NCBI GenBank assembly: GCA_036490215.1
Contig: DASXEH010000060.1
Location: 1-64,000 of the forward strand
Origin: JASHSH01 sp036490215
GTDB taxonomy: Bacteria; Pseudomonadota; Alphaproteobacteria; Rhodospirillales; Magnetospirillaceae
Length of the DNA: 64,000 nt
Direction of reading: 5' to 3'
Shown here: positions 7,228 to 16,661 of the stretch, in pieces
Layout of the letters: every line of letters begins with the position of its first letter
Position numbering within the stretch: position 1 is the first letter of the stretch
Made by a program: the position numbers and the translations under genes
Notes under the pieces: model-generated
Databases searched by the model: none
The model's input: the letters and a program-made list of their open reading frames with translations, nothing else
What the model was told of the DNA's origin: nothing

Positions 7228-9525
7228 GTGAGGGGGATTTTGTTTCGTTATCTGTTATCGGGGTTGATCGTCGCCATTGTCGCGACGCTCGCATTGCGGA
7301 CGCCCGCCGTCGCGCAAGATGCTGGCGTGATTCAGCATATCGTGGTCGATGGCAATCAGCGCATCGAGCCTGAGACGATCCGTTCCTATCTCACTTTGAC
7401 CGAAGGCGATCCCTTCGACGCCATACGCATCGACAAGTCGCTGAAGGCGCTGTTCAACACCGGGCTGTTCGCCGACGTGACCATCAAGCGCGAAGACGGC
7501 AACCTGATCGTGCGCGTGGTCGAGAACCCGACCATCAACCGCATTGCCTTCGAGGGCAATCATCACCTGGAAAGCGACAAGCTTCAGGCCGAGATCCAGT
7601 TGAAGCAACGCGGCGTCTACAACCGCACCAAGGTTCAGGGCGACGTGCAGCGCCTGCTCGACCTCTACAAGCGCAACGGCCGCTTCGCCGCCACCGTCGA
7701 TCCCAAGCTGATCAAGCTGGCCGACAACCGCGTCGATCTGGTCTTCGAGATCAACGAAGGCTCGCCCACTTACGTCACGCGCATCGACTTCATCGGCAAC
7801 AAAGCCTTCTCGGACGGCGATCTCAAGGACGTGATCGAAAGCCGCGAAGAGCGCTGGTATCGGTTCCTCAGCAACAGCGACTCCTACGATCCCGATCGCG
7901 TCAACTACGACCGCGAACAGCTGCGTAAGTTCTACCTGAAGAAGGGCTATGCCGATTTCCGCGTCGTCTCGGCGGTGGCGCAGCTCACACCCGACCGGCG
8001 CCGTTTCTTCCTGACCTTCACGGTTGAGGAAGGCGAGCGTTACAAGGTCGGCAAGGTCGACCTCATCAGCTCCTTGCCCGACATCAAGGTCGACGCCCTG
8101 AAGCCGCTTTTGTTGATGCGGACCGGTGATTGGTACGACGCCGATGAAGTCGAAAAGACGATCCAGTCGCTCACCGATGCGGTCGGCAACAAGGGCTACG
8201 CCTTTGTCGACATCAGGCCGCGCATCGACCGCGACACCAAGAATCACATCCTCGGCATCACCTTCGACATCGGCGAAGGACGCCGCGTCGTCGTCGAACG
8301 CATCGACATCGAAGGCAACGTGCGCACCTACGACAAGGTGATCCGCCGGCAGTTTGCGCTGGTCGAAGGCGACGCCTTCAACTCTGCCAAGCAGCGGCGC
8401 TCCGAGCAGAGCATCAAGGACCTCGACTTCTTCAAGACCGTGAAGGTGACGAACGAAGAGTCGGATACGGCCGCCGACCGCACCGTCGTCAAGGTGGCGG
8501 TGGAAGAAAAGTCGACGGGCTCGCTGAGCCTCGGCGCCGGTTGGTCGAGCCTTTACGGTCCGTTGGCCTCGATCGGCGCCAAGGAGCGCAACATCCTGGG
8601 CACCGGCCAGGAAGCGTCGATCGACACCACCTTGGCGTTGCTCGAGACCTCGATCAACTTCAACTACACCGATCCGTATTTCCTCGACCGACACATCATC
8701 GCCGGCTTCGACCTCTTCTCGACCGACACGCGCCTCCAGGAGCTTGAGTCGTACCAGACCGGCGTGACCGGCGGCGACATTCGCGCGGGTTACTACTACA
8801 ACGACTATCTGCGGCACGACTTCACCTACACTTCGAGCCTGACCAACATTCATGACATCCAGCCCGGAACTTCGCAGTTCATCGCGGAACAGGCTGGCGT
8901 CACGTATCTGTCGATGATGGGTCACCTGATCACTTACGACCGTCGCGACAGCAAAGTCGATCCGACGACGGGCTACTATGTGAAGTTCGGCAACGACGTG
9001 GCCGGTCTGGGCGGCACGCCGAAATTCGTCCGCACCTACGCCACCGCCGGCCAGTATTTCCAGCTGGCCGACGATTACGAACTCTATATCAACGGCGGTG
9101 CGGGCTATGTCGCCGGTTATGCCGGCAGCGACGTGTTGATCAACCAGCGCTTCTATCTCGGCGGCGCTTCGCTGCGCGGCTTCCGCGACGCCGGTGTAAC
9201 ACCGGTCGACCGCACGACGCTGACGCCGTTGGGCGCCATCTGGAATACGACGGCCTCGGCCGAAGTGACCTTCCCGCTGGGCCTGCCCAAGGAAGTCGAT
9301 ATCAAATCGTTGTTCTTCGTCGACACCGGTATCGTCGGTCCGACCGACCCCAGCGTTCCTGCGTCGCGCGTGCTCTCGTCGGAGATGCCGCGCGTCGGTA
9401 TCGGCACCGGCTTCGTCTGGGTGTCGCCGCTCGGTCCGGTCGATGTCAGCTTCGGCTATCCGATCGTGCGGACGAGCTACGACGAAATACAAATCTTCCG
9501 CTTCAACTTTGGTACGAGGTTCTGA
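7228..9525 (+). CDS. bamA: outer membrane protein assembly factor BamA
   Basis: Core of the BAM complex that inserts beta-barrel proteins. GTG start, 765 residues. The N-terminus (FRYLLSGLIVAIVATLALR, then PAVAQ) is a signal peptide ending near residue 28. Five POTRA repeats follow (about 30-350, with recurrent IDGNQRI-, FEGN-, FIGNKAFSD- and IEGN-type strands). A 16-strand barrel ends in an aromatic residue (FRFNFGTRF). The GGASLRGF motif of the L6 loop is near residue 642. It lies between rseP and skp. Confidence 0.97.
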   Translation: MRGILFRYLLSGLIVAIVATLALRTPAVAQDAGVIQHIVVDGNQRIEPETIRSYLTLTEGDPFDAIRIDKSLKALFNTGLFADVTIKREDGNLIVRVVENPTINRIAFEGNHHLESDKLQAEIQLKQRGVYNRTKVQGDVQRLLDLYKRNGRFAATVDPKLIKLADNRVDLVFEINEGSPTYVTRIDFIGNKAFSDGDLKDVIESREERWYRFLSNSDSYDPDRVNYDREQLRKFYLKKGYADFRVVSAVAQLTPDRRRFFLTFTVEEGERYKVGKVDLISSLPDIKVDALKPLLLMRTGDWYDADEVEKTIQSLTDAVGNKGYAFVDIRPRIDRDTKNHILGITFDIGEGRRVVVERIDIEGNVRTYDKVIRRQFALVEGDAFNSAKQRRSEQSIKDLDFFKTVKVTNEESDTAADRTVVKVAVEEKSTGSLSLGAGWSSLYGPLASIGAKERNILGTGQEASIDTTLALLETSINFNYTDPYFLDRHIIAGFDLFSTDTRLQELESYQTGVTGGDIRAGYYYNDYLRHDFTYTSSLTNIHDIQPGTSQFIAEQAGVTYLSMMGHLITYDRRDSKVDPTTGYYVKFGNDVAGLGGTPKFVRTYATAGQYFQLADDYELYINGGAGYVAGYAGSDVLINQRFYLGGASLRGFRDAGVTPVDRTTLTPLGAIWNTTASAEVTFPLGLPKEVDIKSLFFVDTGIVGPTDPSVPASRVLSSEMPRVGIGTGFVWVSPLGPVDVSFGYPIVRTSYDEIQIFRFNFGTRF

Positions 9526-10271
9526 TGTCTGTGTTGTCGATGCCGGCGCGTTTCGCGCTGGCGGGCATCCTGTCCGCTTTGCTGGCAGGCGCTTCGGTTT
9601 CGGGCGCGTCGGCGCAGACCACCAAGCCGGCTGACGCCAAGAGCACCGACGCGAAGACGCTCGGTCCGATTCCCGGTCAAAATCCGATCTTCATCGTCAT
9701 CGATCCCGATCGCATTCGCCGTGAATCGATGGCCGGCAAGAGCATCAACAGCGAAGCCGAGAAGTACGGCAAGCAGTTCGAAGAACAGAACCAAAAAGAT
9801 GAGGCGACTTTCCGCACGGAAGATCAGGAGTTTCAGAAGCTGCGCGGTACGCTGACGCAGGAACAACTCGCCACCAAGGGGCACGCCCTGGAGCTGAAGT
9901 ACGGCGAAGTGCAGCGTGTCGAGCTGCGCCGCCGCCAGGCCTTCGAGAAATCGTTCAACGCCGCGCAGCTGAAGTGGCAGCAGGCGATGATGGAGGCCTC
10001 GCGCGACATCGCCGCCCAGCACAACGCCGATGCGGTGCTTCAGTCGCAGGCGCTGCTGTTCTTCAACACCAAGTGGGACGTCACGAACGAGATCATCGAC
10101 CTGATGAACAAGCGTCTCACCAAGGTCGACTTCCCGCCGCCGAAGGTGGAGGCCGACAATGGGCTGCCGCCGGTCAGTGGCGGTGCTTCGTCCAAGCAGT
10201 TGCAGCCGGGTTCGGTTCAAGCGCCTGCGGCAGGTGCGCCGTCCGGCGGATTGAAGCTGCCCCAGAACTAA
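9525..10271 (+). CDS. skp: periplasmic chaperone Skp/OmpH-like
   Basis: Chaperone that carries unfolded outer-membrane proteins to BamA. The start ATG overlaps the bamA stop by one base. A signal peptide (FALAGILSALLAGASVSGASA) ends before QTT at about residue 30. The charged, Gln/Glu/Lys-rich centre (about 75-170) is predicted helical, like the Skp tentacles. The 248-residue length exceeds E. coli Skp (about 161) because of a Pro/Ala/Gly-rich tail (about 205-248), which is common in alphaproteobacteria. Confidence 0.88.
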   Translation: MSVLSMPARFALAGILSALLAGASVSGASAQTTKPADAKSTDAKTLGPIPGQNPIFIVIDPDRIRRESMAGKSINSEAEKYGKQFEEQNQKDEATFRTEDQEFQKLRGTLTQEQLATKGHALELKYGEVQRVELRRRQAFEKSFNAAQLKWQQAMMEASRDIAAQHNADAVLQSQALLFFNTKWDVTNEIIDLMNKRLTKVDFPPPKVEADNGLPPVSGGASSKQLQPGSVQAPAAGAPSGGLKLPQN

Positions 10272-10280
10272 CGGCGGGCA

Positions 10281-11306
10281 ATGGCCGACCCTCGTTTCTT
10301 CGCTAACGTCGGGCCGTTCACCCTGGGAGATCTGGCGCGGCGGTGCGGCGCGGATCTGAAAAACGGCGCTGACGCCGGTAAGCGCATCACGGACGTTGCG
10401 CCGCTCGACAAGGCGCGGCCCGAGGATATTTCGTTTCTCGACAACCGCAAATTCGTCGGCGATTTCGAAAAAAGCCGCGCCGGTGCCTGCGTCATCAACC
10501 CCGCCATGGCCGAACGGGCACCGGAGAGCATGGCTTTGCTGCTGGCGCCCGATCCGTATCGCGCCTATGCGAAGCTTGCGCGCACCTTCTATCCCGCGCC
10601 GGCGCCGGAACCGTGGATCTCGCCTCGCGCGTATGTCGATCCCGAGGCGCTGGTGGGCGAGGGCAGCCGCATCGAACCCGGCGCGGTGATCGGGGCGCGG
10701 GCTGAGATCGGCCTGCGGTGTCACATCGACGCCAATGCGGTGATCGGTATCGGCGTCGTTCTGGGTGACGATTGTATCGTCGGACCCGGTGCGACGGTGA
10801 CCCACGCCCTGATCGGCGACCGGGTCAATATCTACGCCGGTGTGCGAATCGGCCAAGATGGGTTTGGTTTCGCCATGGGCGCCGAGGGGCATCTGAAAGT
10901 GCCGCAGCTGGGCCGGGTCCTGATCGATGACGACGTCGAAATCGGGGCCAATACCACCATCGACCGTGGCGCCAGCTCCGACACCGTGATCGGAGCGGGC
11001 ACCAAGATTGATAATCTGGTACAAATCGGGCACAACGTGCAGGTCGGTCGCGGCTGTGTCATCGTCGCCCAGGCCGGTGTCTCAGGCAGCACGCGGCTCG
11101 ATGATTTCGTCGTCCTGGCCGGACAGGTTGGCTTGGCGGGGCATATCCGGATCGGTGCCGGTGCCCAGATCGGCGCTCAGGCCGGTGTGATGCAGGATGT
11201 GGAGCCGGGAGCGCGGGTCGGCGGTTCGCCGTCGGTGCCAGTGAAAGAGTGGTTGCGCCATAACGCGATTCTTCGGCGACTCGCGCGCCGCGAAGATCTG
11301 GATTAG
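10281..11306 (+). CDS. lpxD: UDP-3-O-acylglucosamine N-acyltransferase
   Basis: Third lipid A step: adds a 3-hydroxyacyl chain from acyl-ACP to UDP-3-O-acylglucosamine. 341 residues. The N-terminal uridine-binding domain (about 1-105, with ISFLDNRKF) is followed by a left-handed beta-helix of hexapeptide repeats (about 110-310). The catalytic His is in LVQIGHNVQVG. GGSPSVPVKEWLRH closes the C-terminus. It is encoded 10 bases after skp and just before fabZ-lpxA-lpxI-lpxB. Confidence 0.97.
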   Translation: MADPRFFANVGPFTLGDLARRCGADLKNGADAGKRITDVAPLDKARPEDISFLDNRKFVGDFEKSRAGACVINPAMAERAPESMALLLAPDPYRAYAKLARTFYPAPAPEPWISPRAYVDPEALVGEGSRIEPGAVIGARAEIGLRCHIDANAVIGIGVVLGDDCIVGPGATVTHALIGDRVNIYAGVRIGQDGFGFAMGAEGHLKVPQLGRVLIDDDVEIGANTTIDRGASSDTVIGAGTKIDNLVQIGHNVQVGRGCVIVAQAGVSGSTRLDDFVVLAGQVGLAGHIRIGAGAQIGAQAGVMQDVEPGARVGGSPSVPVKEWLRHNAILRRLARREDLD

Positions 11307-11326
11307 GTCGAGGTTAGGGTTGCGAG

Positions 11327-11791
11327 ATGGATGCTGTGACGCAAGGAACCGGGAAGACCATCGACATCGAGCGGGTCATGCAATTGATCCCGCATCGCTA
11401 TCCGTTCCTGATGGTGGATCGGGTGATCGATCTCATCCCCAATGTCAGCGCGATCGGCGTCAAGCAGGTCAGCATCGGCGAACCGCATTTCCAGGGCCAT
11501 TTCCCGAAGAAACCGATTATGCCGGGCGTGTTGATCATCGAATCGATGGCGCAGACGGCGGCCGTGCTGGTGGTTGAAACCCTGGGCCCGTCGTCCGAGG
11601 GCAAGCTGGTCTATTTCATGAGCGTCGACAACGCGCGCTTCCGCCGTCCCGTCGTGCCGGGTGACACGCTCCACATTCACGTGTTCAAGGAGCGGCAGCG
11701 CGCCAATGTCTGGAAGTTCCGCGCCGAAGCCAAGGTGGACGACCAGCTGGTGGCTGAAGCCGAGTATGCCGCCATGATCATGGATACCTGA
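11327..11791 (+). CDS. fabZ: 3-hydroxyacyl-ACP dehydratase FabZ
   Basis: Hotdog-fold dehydratase making trans-2-enoyl-ACP in fatty acid synthesis. It competes with LpxA and LpxD for hydroxyacyl-ACP. The 154-residue protein shows LIPHRYPFLMVDRV, the catalytic His in GHFPKKPIMPGV and the catalytic Glu in LIIESMAQ. The RRPVVPGD strand and VAEAEYAAMI end match the family. An ATG at 11320 opens a different reading frame and is rejected. Confidence 0.97.
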   Translation: MDAVTQGTGKTIDIERVMQLIPHRYPFLMVDRVIDLIPNVSAIGVKQVSIGEPHFQGHFPKKPIMPGVLIIESMAQTAAVLVVETLGPSSEGKLVYFMSVDNARFRRPVVPGDTLHIHVFKERQRANVWKFRAEAKVDDQLVAEAEYAAMIMDT

Positions 11792-11796
11792 GCCGC

Positions 11797-12597
11797 ATGG
11801 CTGAGATTCATCCCACCGCCGTCGTCGATCCGGCCGCCGAGATCGCGGCCAGCGCGAGCGTCGGCCCCTATTGCGTGGTCGGGGCGCGGGTGAAGCTTGG
11901 CGATCGCGTGCGGCTGGTCTCCCATGTGGTGGTCGAGGGAAATACTTCGATCGGCGAAGGCACGCAGATTTTCCCTTTCGCTTCGATCGGTCACCGCCCG
12001 CAGGACCTGAAGTATCGCGGCGAAGACAGCAAGCTGGTGATCGGCGCGCACAACCAGATCCGCGAATATGTCAGCATCAATCCCGGCACCGAAGGCGGTG
12101 GGATGCTGACCAGCATCGGCAATCACTGCCTGTTCATGGTCGGCTCGCATGTGGCCCATGATTGCCGCATCGCCGACCATGTGATCCTGGTCAACAATGT
12201 CGCGCTGGGCGGCCATGTCGACATCGGCGAATTCGCAATCATCGGCGGCAACTCGGCGGTGCATCAGTTCGTGCGCATCGGCAAGCAGGTGATGGTCGGC
12301 GGCATGACCGGTGTCGAGAACGACGTCATTCCCTACGGCGCCGTTACCGGCAACCGGGCGCATCTGTCGGGGCTCAATCTCGTCGGTCTGAAGCGCCGCG
12401 GCTTTTCGCGCGACGACATCCATGCGCTGCGCAATGCCTATCGCCTGCTGTTCGCACCCGAAGGCACGATGGCCGAGCGGTTGGAAGACGTCGCCAGCCA
12501 GTTCAACACCGTCGCGGGCGTGATGGAGATCGTCGATTTCATCCGCGCCGATTCCTCGCGCGCCATCTGTCAGCCGATTCTGGAGAACGCCGCCTAG
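11797..12597 (+). CDS. lpxA: UDP-N-acetylglucosamine acyltransferase
   Basis: First lipid A step: O-acylation of UDP-GlcNAc. 266 residues of hexapeptide beta-helix (about 1-185) and a C-terminal helical domain with LNLVGLKRRGFSRDDIHALR. The catalytic His is in HVAHDCRI, and GGNSAVHQFVRIGK is conserved. The start lies 5 bases after fabZ, so the two are probably coupled. Confidence 0.97.
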   Translation: MAEIHPTAVVDPAAEIAASASVGPYCVVGARVKLGDRVRLVSHVVVEGNTSIGEGTQIFPFASIGHRPQDLKYRGEDSKLVIGAHNQIREYVSINPGTEGGGMLTSIGNHCLFMVGSHVAHDCRIADHVILVNNVALGGHVDIGEFAIIGGNSAVHQFVRIGKQVMVGGMTGVENDVIPYGAVTGNRAHLSGLNLVGLKRRGFSRDDIHALRNAYRLLFAPEGTMAERLEDVASQFNTVAGVMEIVDFIRADSSRAICQPILENAA

Positions 12598-12611
12598 CGC
12601 GGGTTCCCGCC

Positions 12612-13430
12612 GTGAACAAAATCGGCATCATCGCGGGCGGTGGGAAAATGCCCGCGCAGCTTGTTGCCGCATGCCGTGCCCAAGGCCGCGCGGTTTTCGT
12701 TCTCGCGCTCAAGGGCCATACCGACGAAACCACCCTGCCACCCGACGTGCCACGCGACTGGATTACGGTCGGCGAGGGCGGCCGGGGTTTTGACATCCTC
12801 CGTAAGCAGGGCGTGCGCGACATCGTGATGGTCGGCCCCATCAAGCGGCCGTCGCTGAAGGAACTTGCGCCCGATTGGCGCACGGTGCGTTTCTTCGCCA
12901 AGGCCAGCCTGCGCGCGCTGGGCGATGACGGGCTGCTCAAGGCGCTGGTCGCCGAACTCGAACACGAAGGCTTCAAGGTCGTCGGCGTCGATGCGCTGCT
13001 GAAGGATCTGGTCGCACCCGCCGGCATCTGGGGTGCGCATCGCCCCGATGCGCAGGGCGAAGCCGATATTCAGGTGGGGCTGAAGGCCGCGCGCGATCTC
13101 GGTGCGCGCGATCTCGGCCAGGCCGCCGTGGCGCAGCAAGGGCAGGTGTTGGCGGTCGAGGACGTCGAGGGCACCTCCGCGCTGATCAAACGGGCCGGCA
13201 CGATGAAGAAACCCGGTGCAGGGCCGGTGCTGGCCAAGACCGCTAAGCCGCAGCAGGAGATGCGAACCGATATGCCGACCATCGGCACCGATACGGTCGT
13301 CGCCGCTGCTGCTGCGGGCTTCGCCGGTATCGCGGTGCAGGCTGGCGCGACCTTGGTGGTCGATCGCGCGCAGTGCATCGCGGCTGCCGATGCGACCGGC
13401 TTGTTCCTGATTGGCGTTACGATTCCATGA
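12612..13430 (+). CDS. lpxI: UDP-2,3-diacylglucosamine diphosphatase LpxI
   Basis: Hydrolyses UDP-2,3-diacylglucosamine to lipid X. This is the alphaproteobacterial replacement for LpxH (former DUF1009). The GTG at 12612 gives 272 residues starting VNKIGIIAGGGKMPAQLV; the open frame further upstream is read-through of lpxA and is rejected. The C-terminal domain contains GVDALLKDLVAPAG, QQGQVLAVEDVEGTSALI and MRTDMPTIGTDTV. Its stop overlaps the lpxB start (ATGA), placing it in the lipid A operon. Confidence 0.94.
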   Translation: MNKIGIIAGGGKMPAQLVAACRAQGRAVFVLALKGHTDETTLPPDVPRDWITVGEGGRGFDILRKQGVRDIVMVGPIKRPSLKELAPDWRTVRFFAKASLRALGDDGLLKALVAELEHEGFKVVGVDALLKDLVAPAGIWGAHRPDAQGEADIQVGLKAARDLGARDLGQAAVAQQGQVLAVEDVEGTSALIKRAGTMKKPGAGPVLAKTAKPQQEMRTDMPTIGTDTVVAAAAAGFAGIAVQAGATLVVDRAQCIAAADATGLFLIGVTIP

Positions 13431-14590
13431 GCGCGCCGCTGATCTATCTGGTCGCTGGTGAGCCATCGGGCGATCTGCTCGGCGCGCGGCTGATGGATGG
13501 GCTGCGCGATGTGATCGGCGCGGATGTGCAATTCGCCGGTATCGGTGGCGAGGCGATGCGTGCTGCCGGCATGCCGAGCCTGTTCCCGCAGGCCGATCTC
13601 GCCGTGATGGGGCTGGCCGAGGTATTGCCGCGTATTCCGCGCATTCTGAAGCGGCTTGATGAAACGGTAGCCGATATCATCGCGCGCAAGCCGTCGGCGA
13701 TCGTCACCATCGACTCTTGGGGCTACAACAAGCGCCTGATCGATCGGTTGAAGCGCGCCGGAGTCACCGCGCCGCGTATCCATATGGTCGCGCCGATGGT
13801 CTGGGCGTGGAAAGAAAAGCGCGTTCACGATCTCGTCGGCCGCGTCGATCTGCTGCTGTGCCTTTTGCCCAATGAACCACCGCTGTTCGTAGCGGCCGGC
13901 GTGCGCGCCATTCACATCGGTCATCCGGTGCTCGAAAGCGGCGCCGATCAGGGCGACGGTACCGGCTTTCTCGCCCGGCACGGCATTCCCGCCGATGCGA
14001 CCGTTGTGAGCATCCTGCCCGGCAGCCGCCGCTCGGAGACATCGCGCCTCTTGCCAGAATTCGGCGCGACCCTCGGACGCCTCGCCGCCTCGCATCCGCG
14101 CTTGCAAGCGGTGGTGCCGACCGTCGAGACCGTGGCCGACTCGGTGAGCGAAGCTGTGCGCGATTGGCCGGTGCCGGCTTTGGTCGTGCGCGGTGCCGGC
14201 GAGCGTTACGACGCTTTCGCTGCGTCGCGTGCGGCGCTGGCGGCCTCGGGTACGGTGACGCTGGAACTCGCGCTGGCCGGCGTGCCGATGGTGGTGGGCT
14301 ATCGCGTCAATCCGATCACTGCGTTCTTCGCCCGGCGGCTGGTCAAGCTCGACGCGGTCAGCCTGCCCAACATCCTGGCCGGGCGCATTGTGGTTCCCGA
14401 ATTGCTGCAGGGCGATTGTCGTCCCGAGCTGCTGGCGCCGGCTCTGGCGCGCCTGCTCGACGACGGCGCGGCGCGGTTCGAACAGCGAACCGGCCTCGAC
14501 GCGGCGCTTACCAAATTGGGCCACGGCGAAGCCTCGCCCAGCCGTCGCGCCGCGACCGCGATTCGGGATATGATCGGTTCGAAAATCTAG
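13427..14590 (+). CDS. lpxB: lipid A disaccharide synthase
   Basis: GT19 glycosyltransferase joining lipid X and UDP-2,3-diacylglucosamine. The start is the ATG in the ATGA overlap with lpxI, giving 387 residues; the longer frame from 13373 is inside lpxI. It shows LVAGEPSGDLLGARLM (residues 6-21), FAGIGGEAM, MVAPMVWAWKEKR, the LPGSRRSE phosphate-binding loop and GTVTLELALAGVPMVVGYRVN. It is the last gene of the long plus-strand run; a family B repeat follows. Confidence 0.96.
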   Translation: MSAPLIYLVAGEPSGDLLGARLMDGLRDVIGADVQFAGIGGEAMRAAGMPSLFPQADLAVMGLAEVLPRIPRILKRLDETVADIIARKPSAIVTIDSWGYNKRLIDRLKRAGVTAPRIHMVAPMVWAWKEKRVHDLVGRVDLLLCLLPNEPPLFVAAGVRAIHIGHPVLESGADQGDGTGFLARHGIPADATVVSILPGSRRSETSRLLPEFGATLGRLAASHPRLQAVVPTVETVADSVSEAVRDWPVPALVVRGAGERYDAFAASRAALAASGTVTLELALAGVPMVVGYRVNPITAFFARRLVKLDAVSLPNILAGRIVVPELLQGDCRPELLAPALARLLDDGAARFEQRTGLDAALTKLGHGEASPSRRAATAIRDMIGSKI

Positions 14591-14592
14591 AT

Positions 14593-14676
14593 CGTCATGC
14601 CCGGGCTTGTCCGGGCATCCACGTCTTTGCCTCAACAAGAAAGTCGTGGATGGCCGGGACAAGCCCGGCCATGACG
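14593..14676. repeat. family B palindromic repeat, copy 1
   Basis: An 84-base element with terminal inverted arms (CGTCATGCCCGGGCTTGTCC and a matching GGCCATGACG end) and two internal hairpins (CCGGGC..GCCCGG type). It fills the gap between lpxB and gloA. Related copies are at 22768, 23421 and 62560. The element carries no coding capacity. Confidence 0.85.
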
Positions 14677-14699
14677 CTTCAAATTAAGGGAGACCGCCT

Positions 14700-15134
14700 A
14701 TGGACGACGTACAGCCTCAATCCACTGCCGCGCAGGACGCGTCGAAGTTCCGCATGCTGCATACGATGATCCGCGTGCGCGATCTCGATAAGTCCCTCGA
14801 TTTTTATACGCGTCTGCTCGGCATGAATCTGATCCGCAAGAAGGACTATCCCTCGGGCGAGTTCACGCTGGCCTTCGTCGGCTATGGCAGCGAAGAATCG
14901 AACACGGTGATCGAACTCACGCACAACTGGCCGCAGAAGGAGCCCTATACGATCGGCAGCGGCTTCGGCCATCTCGCCATCGGCGTGCCGGATATTTATG
15001 GGACGTGCGAATTGCTGGCCAAGGAGGGCGTGAAGATTCCACGCCCGCCAGGCCCGATGAAGCATGGTGGCGGCCCGATCGCCTTTATCGAAGATCCGGA
15101 CGGCTACAAGATCGAGCTGATCGAGCGGGGCTAG
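14700..15134 (+). CDS. gloA: lactoylglutathione lyase (glyoxalase I)
   Basis: Detoxifies methylglyoxal by isomerising its glutathione hemithioacetal. The 144-residue VOC-fold protein carries both half-domains: MLHTMIRVRDLDKSLDFYTR (His metal ligand) with NTVIELTHNW (Glu ligand), and GFGHLAIGVPDIY (His) with FIEDPDGYKIELIE (Glu). All four expected metal ligands are present. It runs toward gltA, separated by a shared hairpin terminator. Confidence 0.94.
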   Translation: MDDVQPQSTAAQDASKFRMLHTMIRVRDLDKSLDFYTRLLGMNLIRKKDYPSGEFTLAFVGYGSEESNTVIELTHNWPQKEPYTIGSGFGHLAIGVPDIYGTCELLAKEGVKIPRPPGPMKHGGGPIAFIEDPDGYKIELIERG

Positions 15135-15138
15135 GAAA

Positions 15139-15172
15139 CGAAAACCCTCTCCCGCCAGAGGCCGGAGAGGGT
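15139..15172 (-). terminator. intrinsic terminator of gltA
   Basis: Read on the minus strand, ACCCTCTCC and GGAGAGGGT form a perfect 9-bp stem around an 11-base loop. It is followed by TTTTCGTTT. It lies just after the gltA stop and between convergent gloA and gltA, so the hairpin may also slow transcription from gloA. Confidence 0.8.
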
Positions 15173-15180
15173 CGTGATCG

Positions 15181-16581
15181 TCACTTCTTCTTCAGATCGC
15201 GCTTGGTCGCGCCGATGTAGAGCTGACGCGGGCGGCCGATGCGCTTGCCTGGGTCGCTGATCATCTCGTTCCACTGGGCGATCCAGCCGACGGTGCGCGC
15301 CACCGCGAACAGCGGCGTGAACATCGAGACCGGAATGCCCATCGCGCGGAAGATGATGCCCGAATAGAAGTCGACATTCGGGTACAGCTTGCGCTCGACG
15401 AAGTAGGAGTCCGAGAGCGCGATGCGTTCGAGTTCGACGGCCAGCGCCAGCATCGGATCGTTGTGCTGGCCGAGTTCGTCGAGCACCTCGCGGCAGGTCT
15501 GCGCCATCACCTTGGCGCGCGGATCGAAGTTCTTGTAGACGCGATGGCCGAAGCCCATCAGGCGCGCCTTCTTGTTCTTCACGCCGTCGATGAAGGCCGG
15601 GATGTTCTTCACATCGCCGATCTGGCTCAGCATCTTCAGCACGGCTTCGTTGGCGCCGCCGTGGGCAGGGCCCCACAGCGAGGCGATGCCGGCGGCGATA
15701 CAGGCGAACGGATTGGCGTCCGACGAACCCGACAGGCGCACCGTCGAGGTCGAGGCGTTCTGTTCGTGATCGGCATGCAGCGTCAGGATGCGATCCATGG
15801 CGCGGGCCAGAACCGGGCTCACCTTGTAGGGCTCGCACGGCGTGGCGAACATCATGTGCAGGAAGTTCTCGCCGAAGCTCATGCTGTTCGTCGGGAAGAT
15901 GAACGGCTGGCCGATCGAGTACTTGTAAGCCCAGGCGGCGATGGTCGGCATCTTCGCGATCATGCGATAGCTGGCGATCATGCGCTGGTGCGGATCGGTG
16001 ATATCGGTGCTGTCGTGATAGAAGGCCGAGAGCCCGCCGACCACGCCGCACATCACCGCCATCGGGTGCGCGTCGCGGCGGAACCCGCGATACACCGAGC
16101 TCAACTGCTCATGCACCATCGAATGATGCGTGATGTCATGGTTGAACTGCTTCATTTCCTCGGCGGTGCCGAGTTCGCCGTTCAGCAGCAGATAGCAGAC
16201 TTCGAGGAAGTTGCAGTGCTCGACCAACTGCTCGATCGGGTAGCCGCGATACAGCAGCACGCCCTCGTCACCATCGATATAGGTGATCTTCGAGTCGCAC
16301 GACGCGGTGGAGGTGAAGCCCGGATCGTAGGTGAACATGCCGGTATCGGCATAGAGCGAGCGGATATCGATCACCTTCGGACCGATCGTTCCGCCCATCA
16401 TCTTGTAGGTGTAGGTCTTGCCGGTGCTGTTGTCGGTCAGCGTCACCGTATCCTTGGCCGAGATGCTGGCGTCGGCTGCGGCTGCGGCGGCGATCGCGCG
16501 CGGCGGCTTTTTCGCGATTTGTTTGGTTGCGGACCTTTTGTCCGACTTTTTCGTCTCGTCGGGTTTCGCTTTCTTGCTCAT
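15181..16581 (-). CDS. gltA: citrate synthase
   Basis: Condenses acetyl-CoA and oxaloacetate at the entry of the TCA cycle. The ATG at 16581 is chosen because AGGAG lies 8 bases upstream; the GTG at 16590 would sit on that site. The product has 466 residues, about 35 more than usual, because of a Lys/Ala-rich N-terminal extension (about residues 1-35). The core follows: ITYIDGDEGVLLYRGYPIEQ, HADHEQNASTSTVRL, GPAHGGANEA and KARLMGFGHRVYKNFDPRA with catalytic His/Asp. gltX lies just upstream on the same strand. Confidence 0.96.
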   Translation of the reverse strand: MSKKAKPDETKKSDKRSATKQIAKKPPRAIAAAAAADASISAKDTVTLTDNSTGKTYTYKMMGGTIGPKVIDIRSLYADTGMFTYDPGFTSTASCDSKITYIDGDEGVLLYRGYPIEQLVEHCNFLEVCYLLLNGELGTAEEMKQFNHDITHHSMVHEQLSSVYRGFRRDAHPMAVMCGVVGGLSAFYHDSTDITDPHQRMIASYRMIAKMPTIAAWAYKYSIGQPFIFPTNSMSFGENFLHMMFATPCEPYKVSPVLARAMDRILTLHADHEQNASTSTVRLSGSSDANPFACIAAGIASLWGPAHGGANEAVLKMLSQIGDVKNIPAFIDGVKNKKARLMGFGHRVYKNFDPRAKVMAQTCREVLDELGQHNDPMLALAVELERIALSDSYFVERKLYPNVDFYSGIIFRAMGIPVSMFTPLFAVARTVGWIAQWNEMISDPGKRIGRPRQLYIGATKRDLKKK

Positions 16582-16661
16582 CGCGACCACTCCTGTTGCG
16601 ACCCTTATGGGTGGGGTCCTTTATGGCAGGCGCTTGGGAGCGGTCAGCATCATCACGGCCG

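Noticed and set aside
7255..9492. 745-residue open frame on the minus strand opposite bamA, and similar long antisense frames (for example opposite dxr/rseP, lpxD and mfd)
   Set aside because: They mirror real genes in GC-rich DNA, have low-complexity or Arg/His/Asp-rich products without domain motifs, and the plus-strand genes are clear.
12162..12611. Long N-terminal extension of lpxI within lpxA
   Set aside because: It is an out-of-frame reading of lpxA; the GTG at 12612 gives the standard LpxI length.
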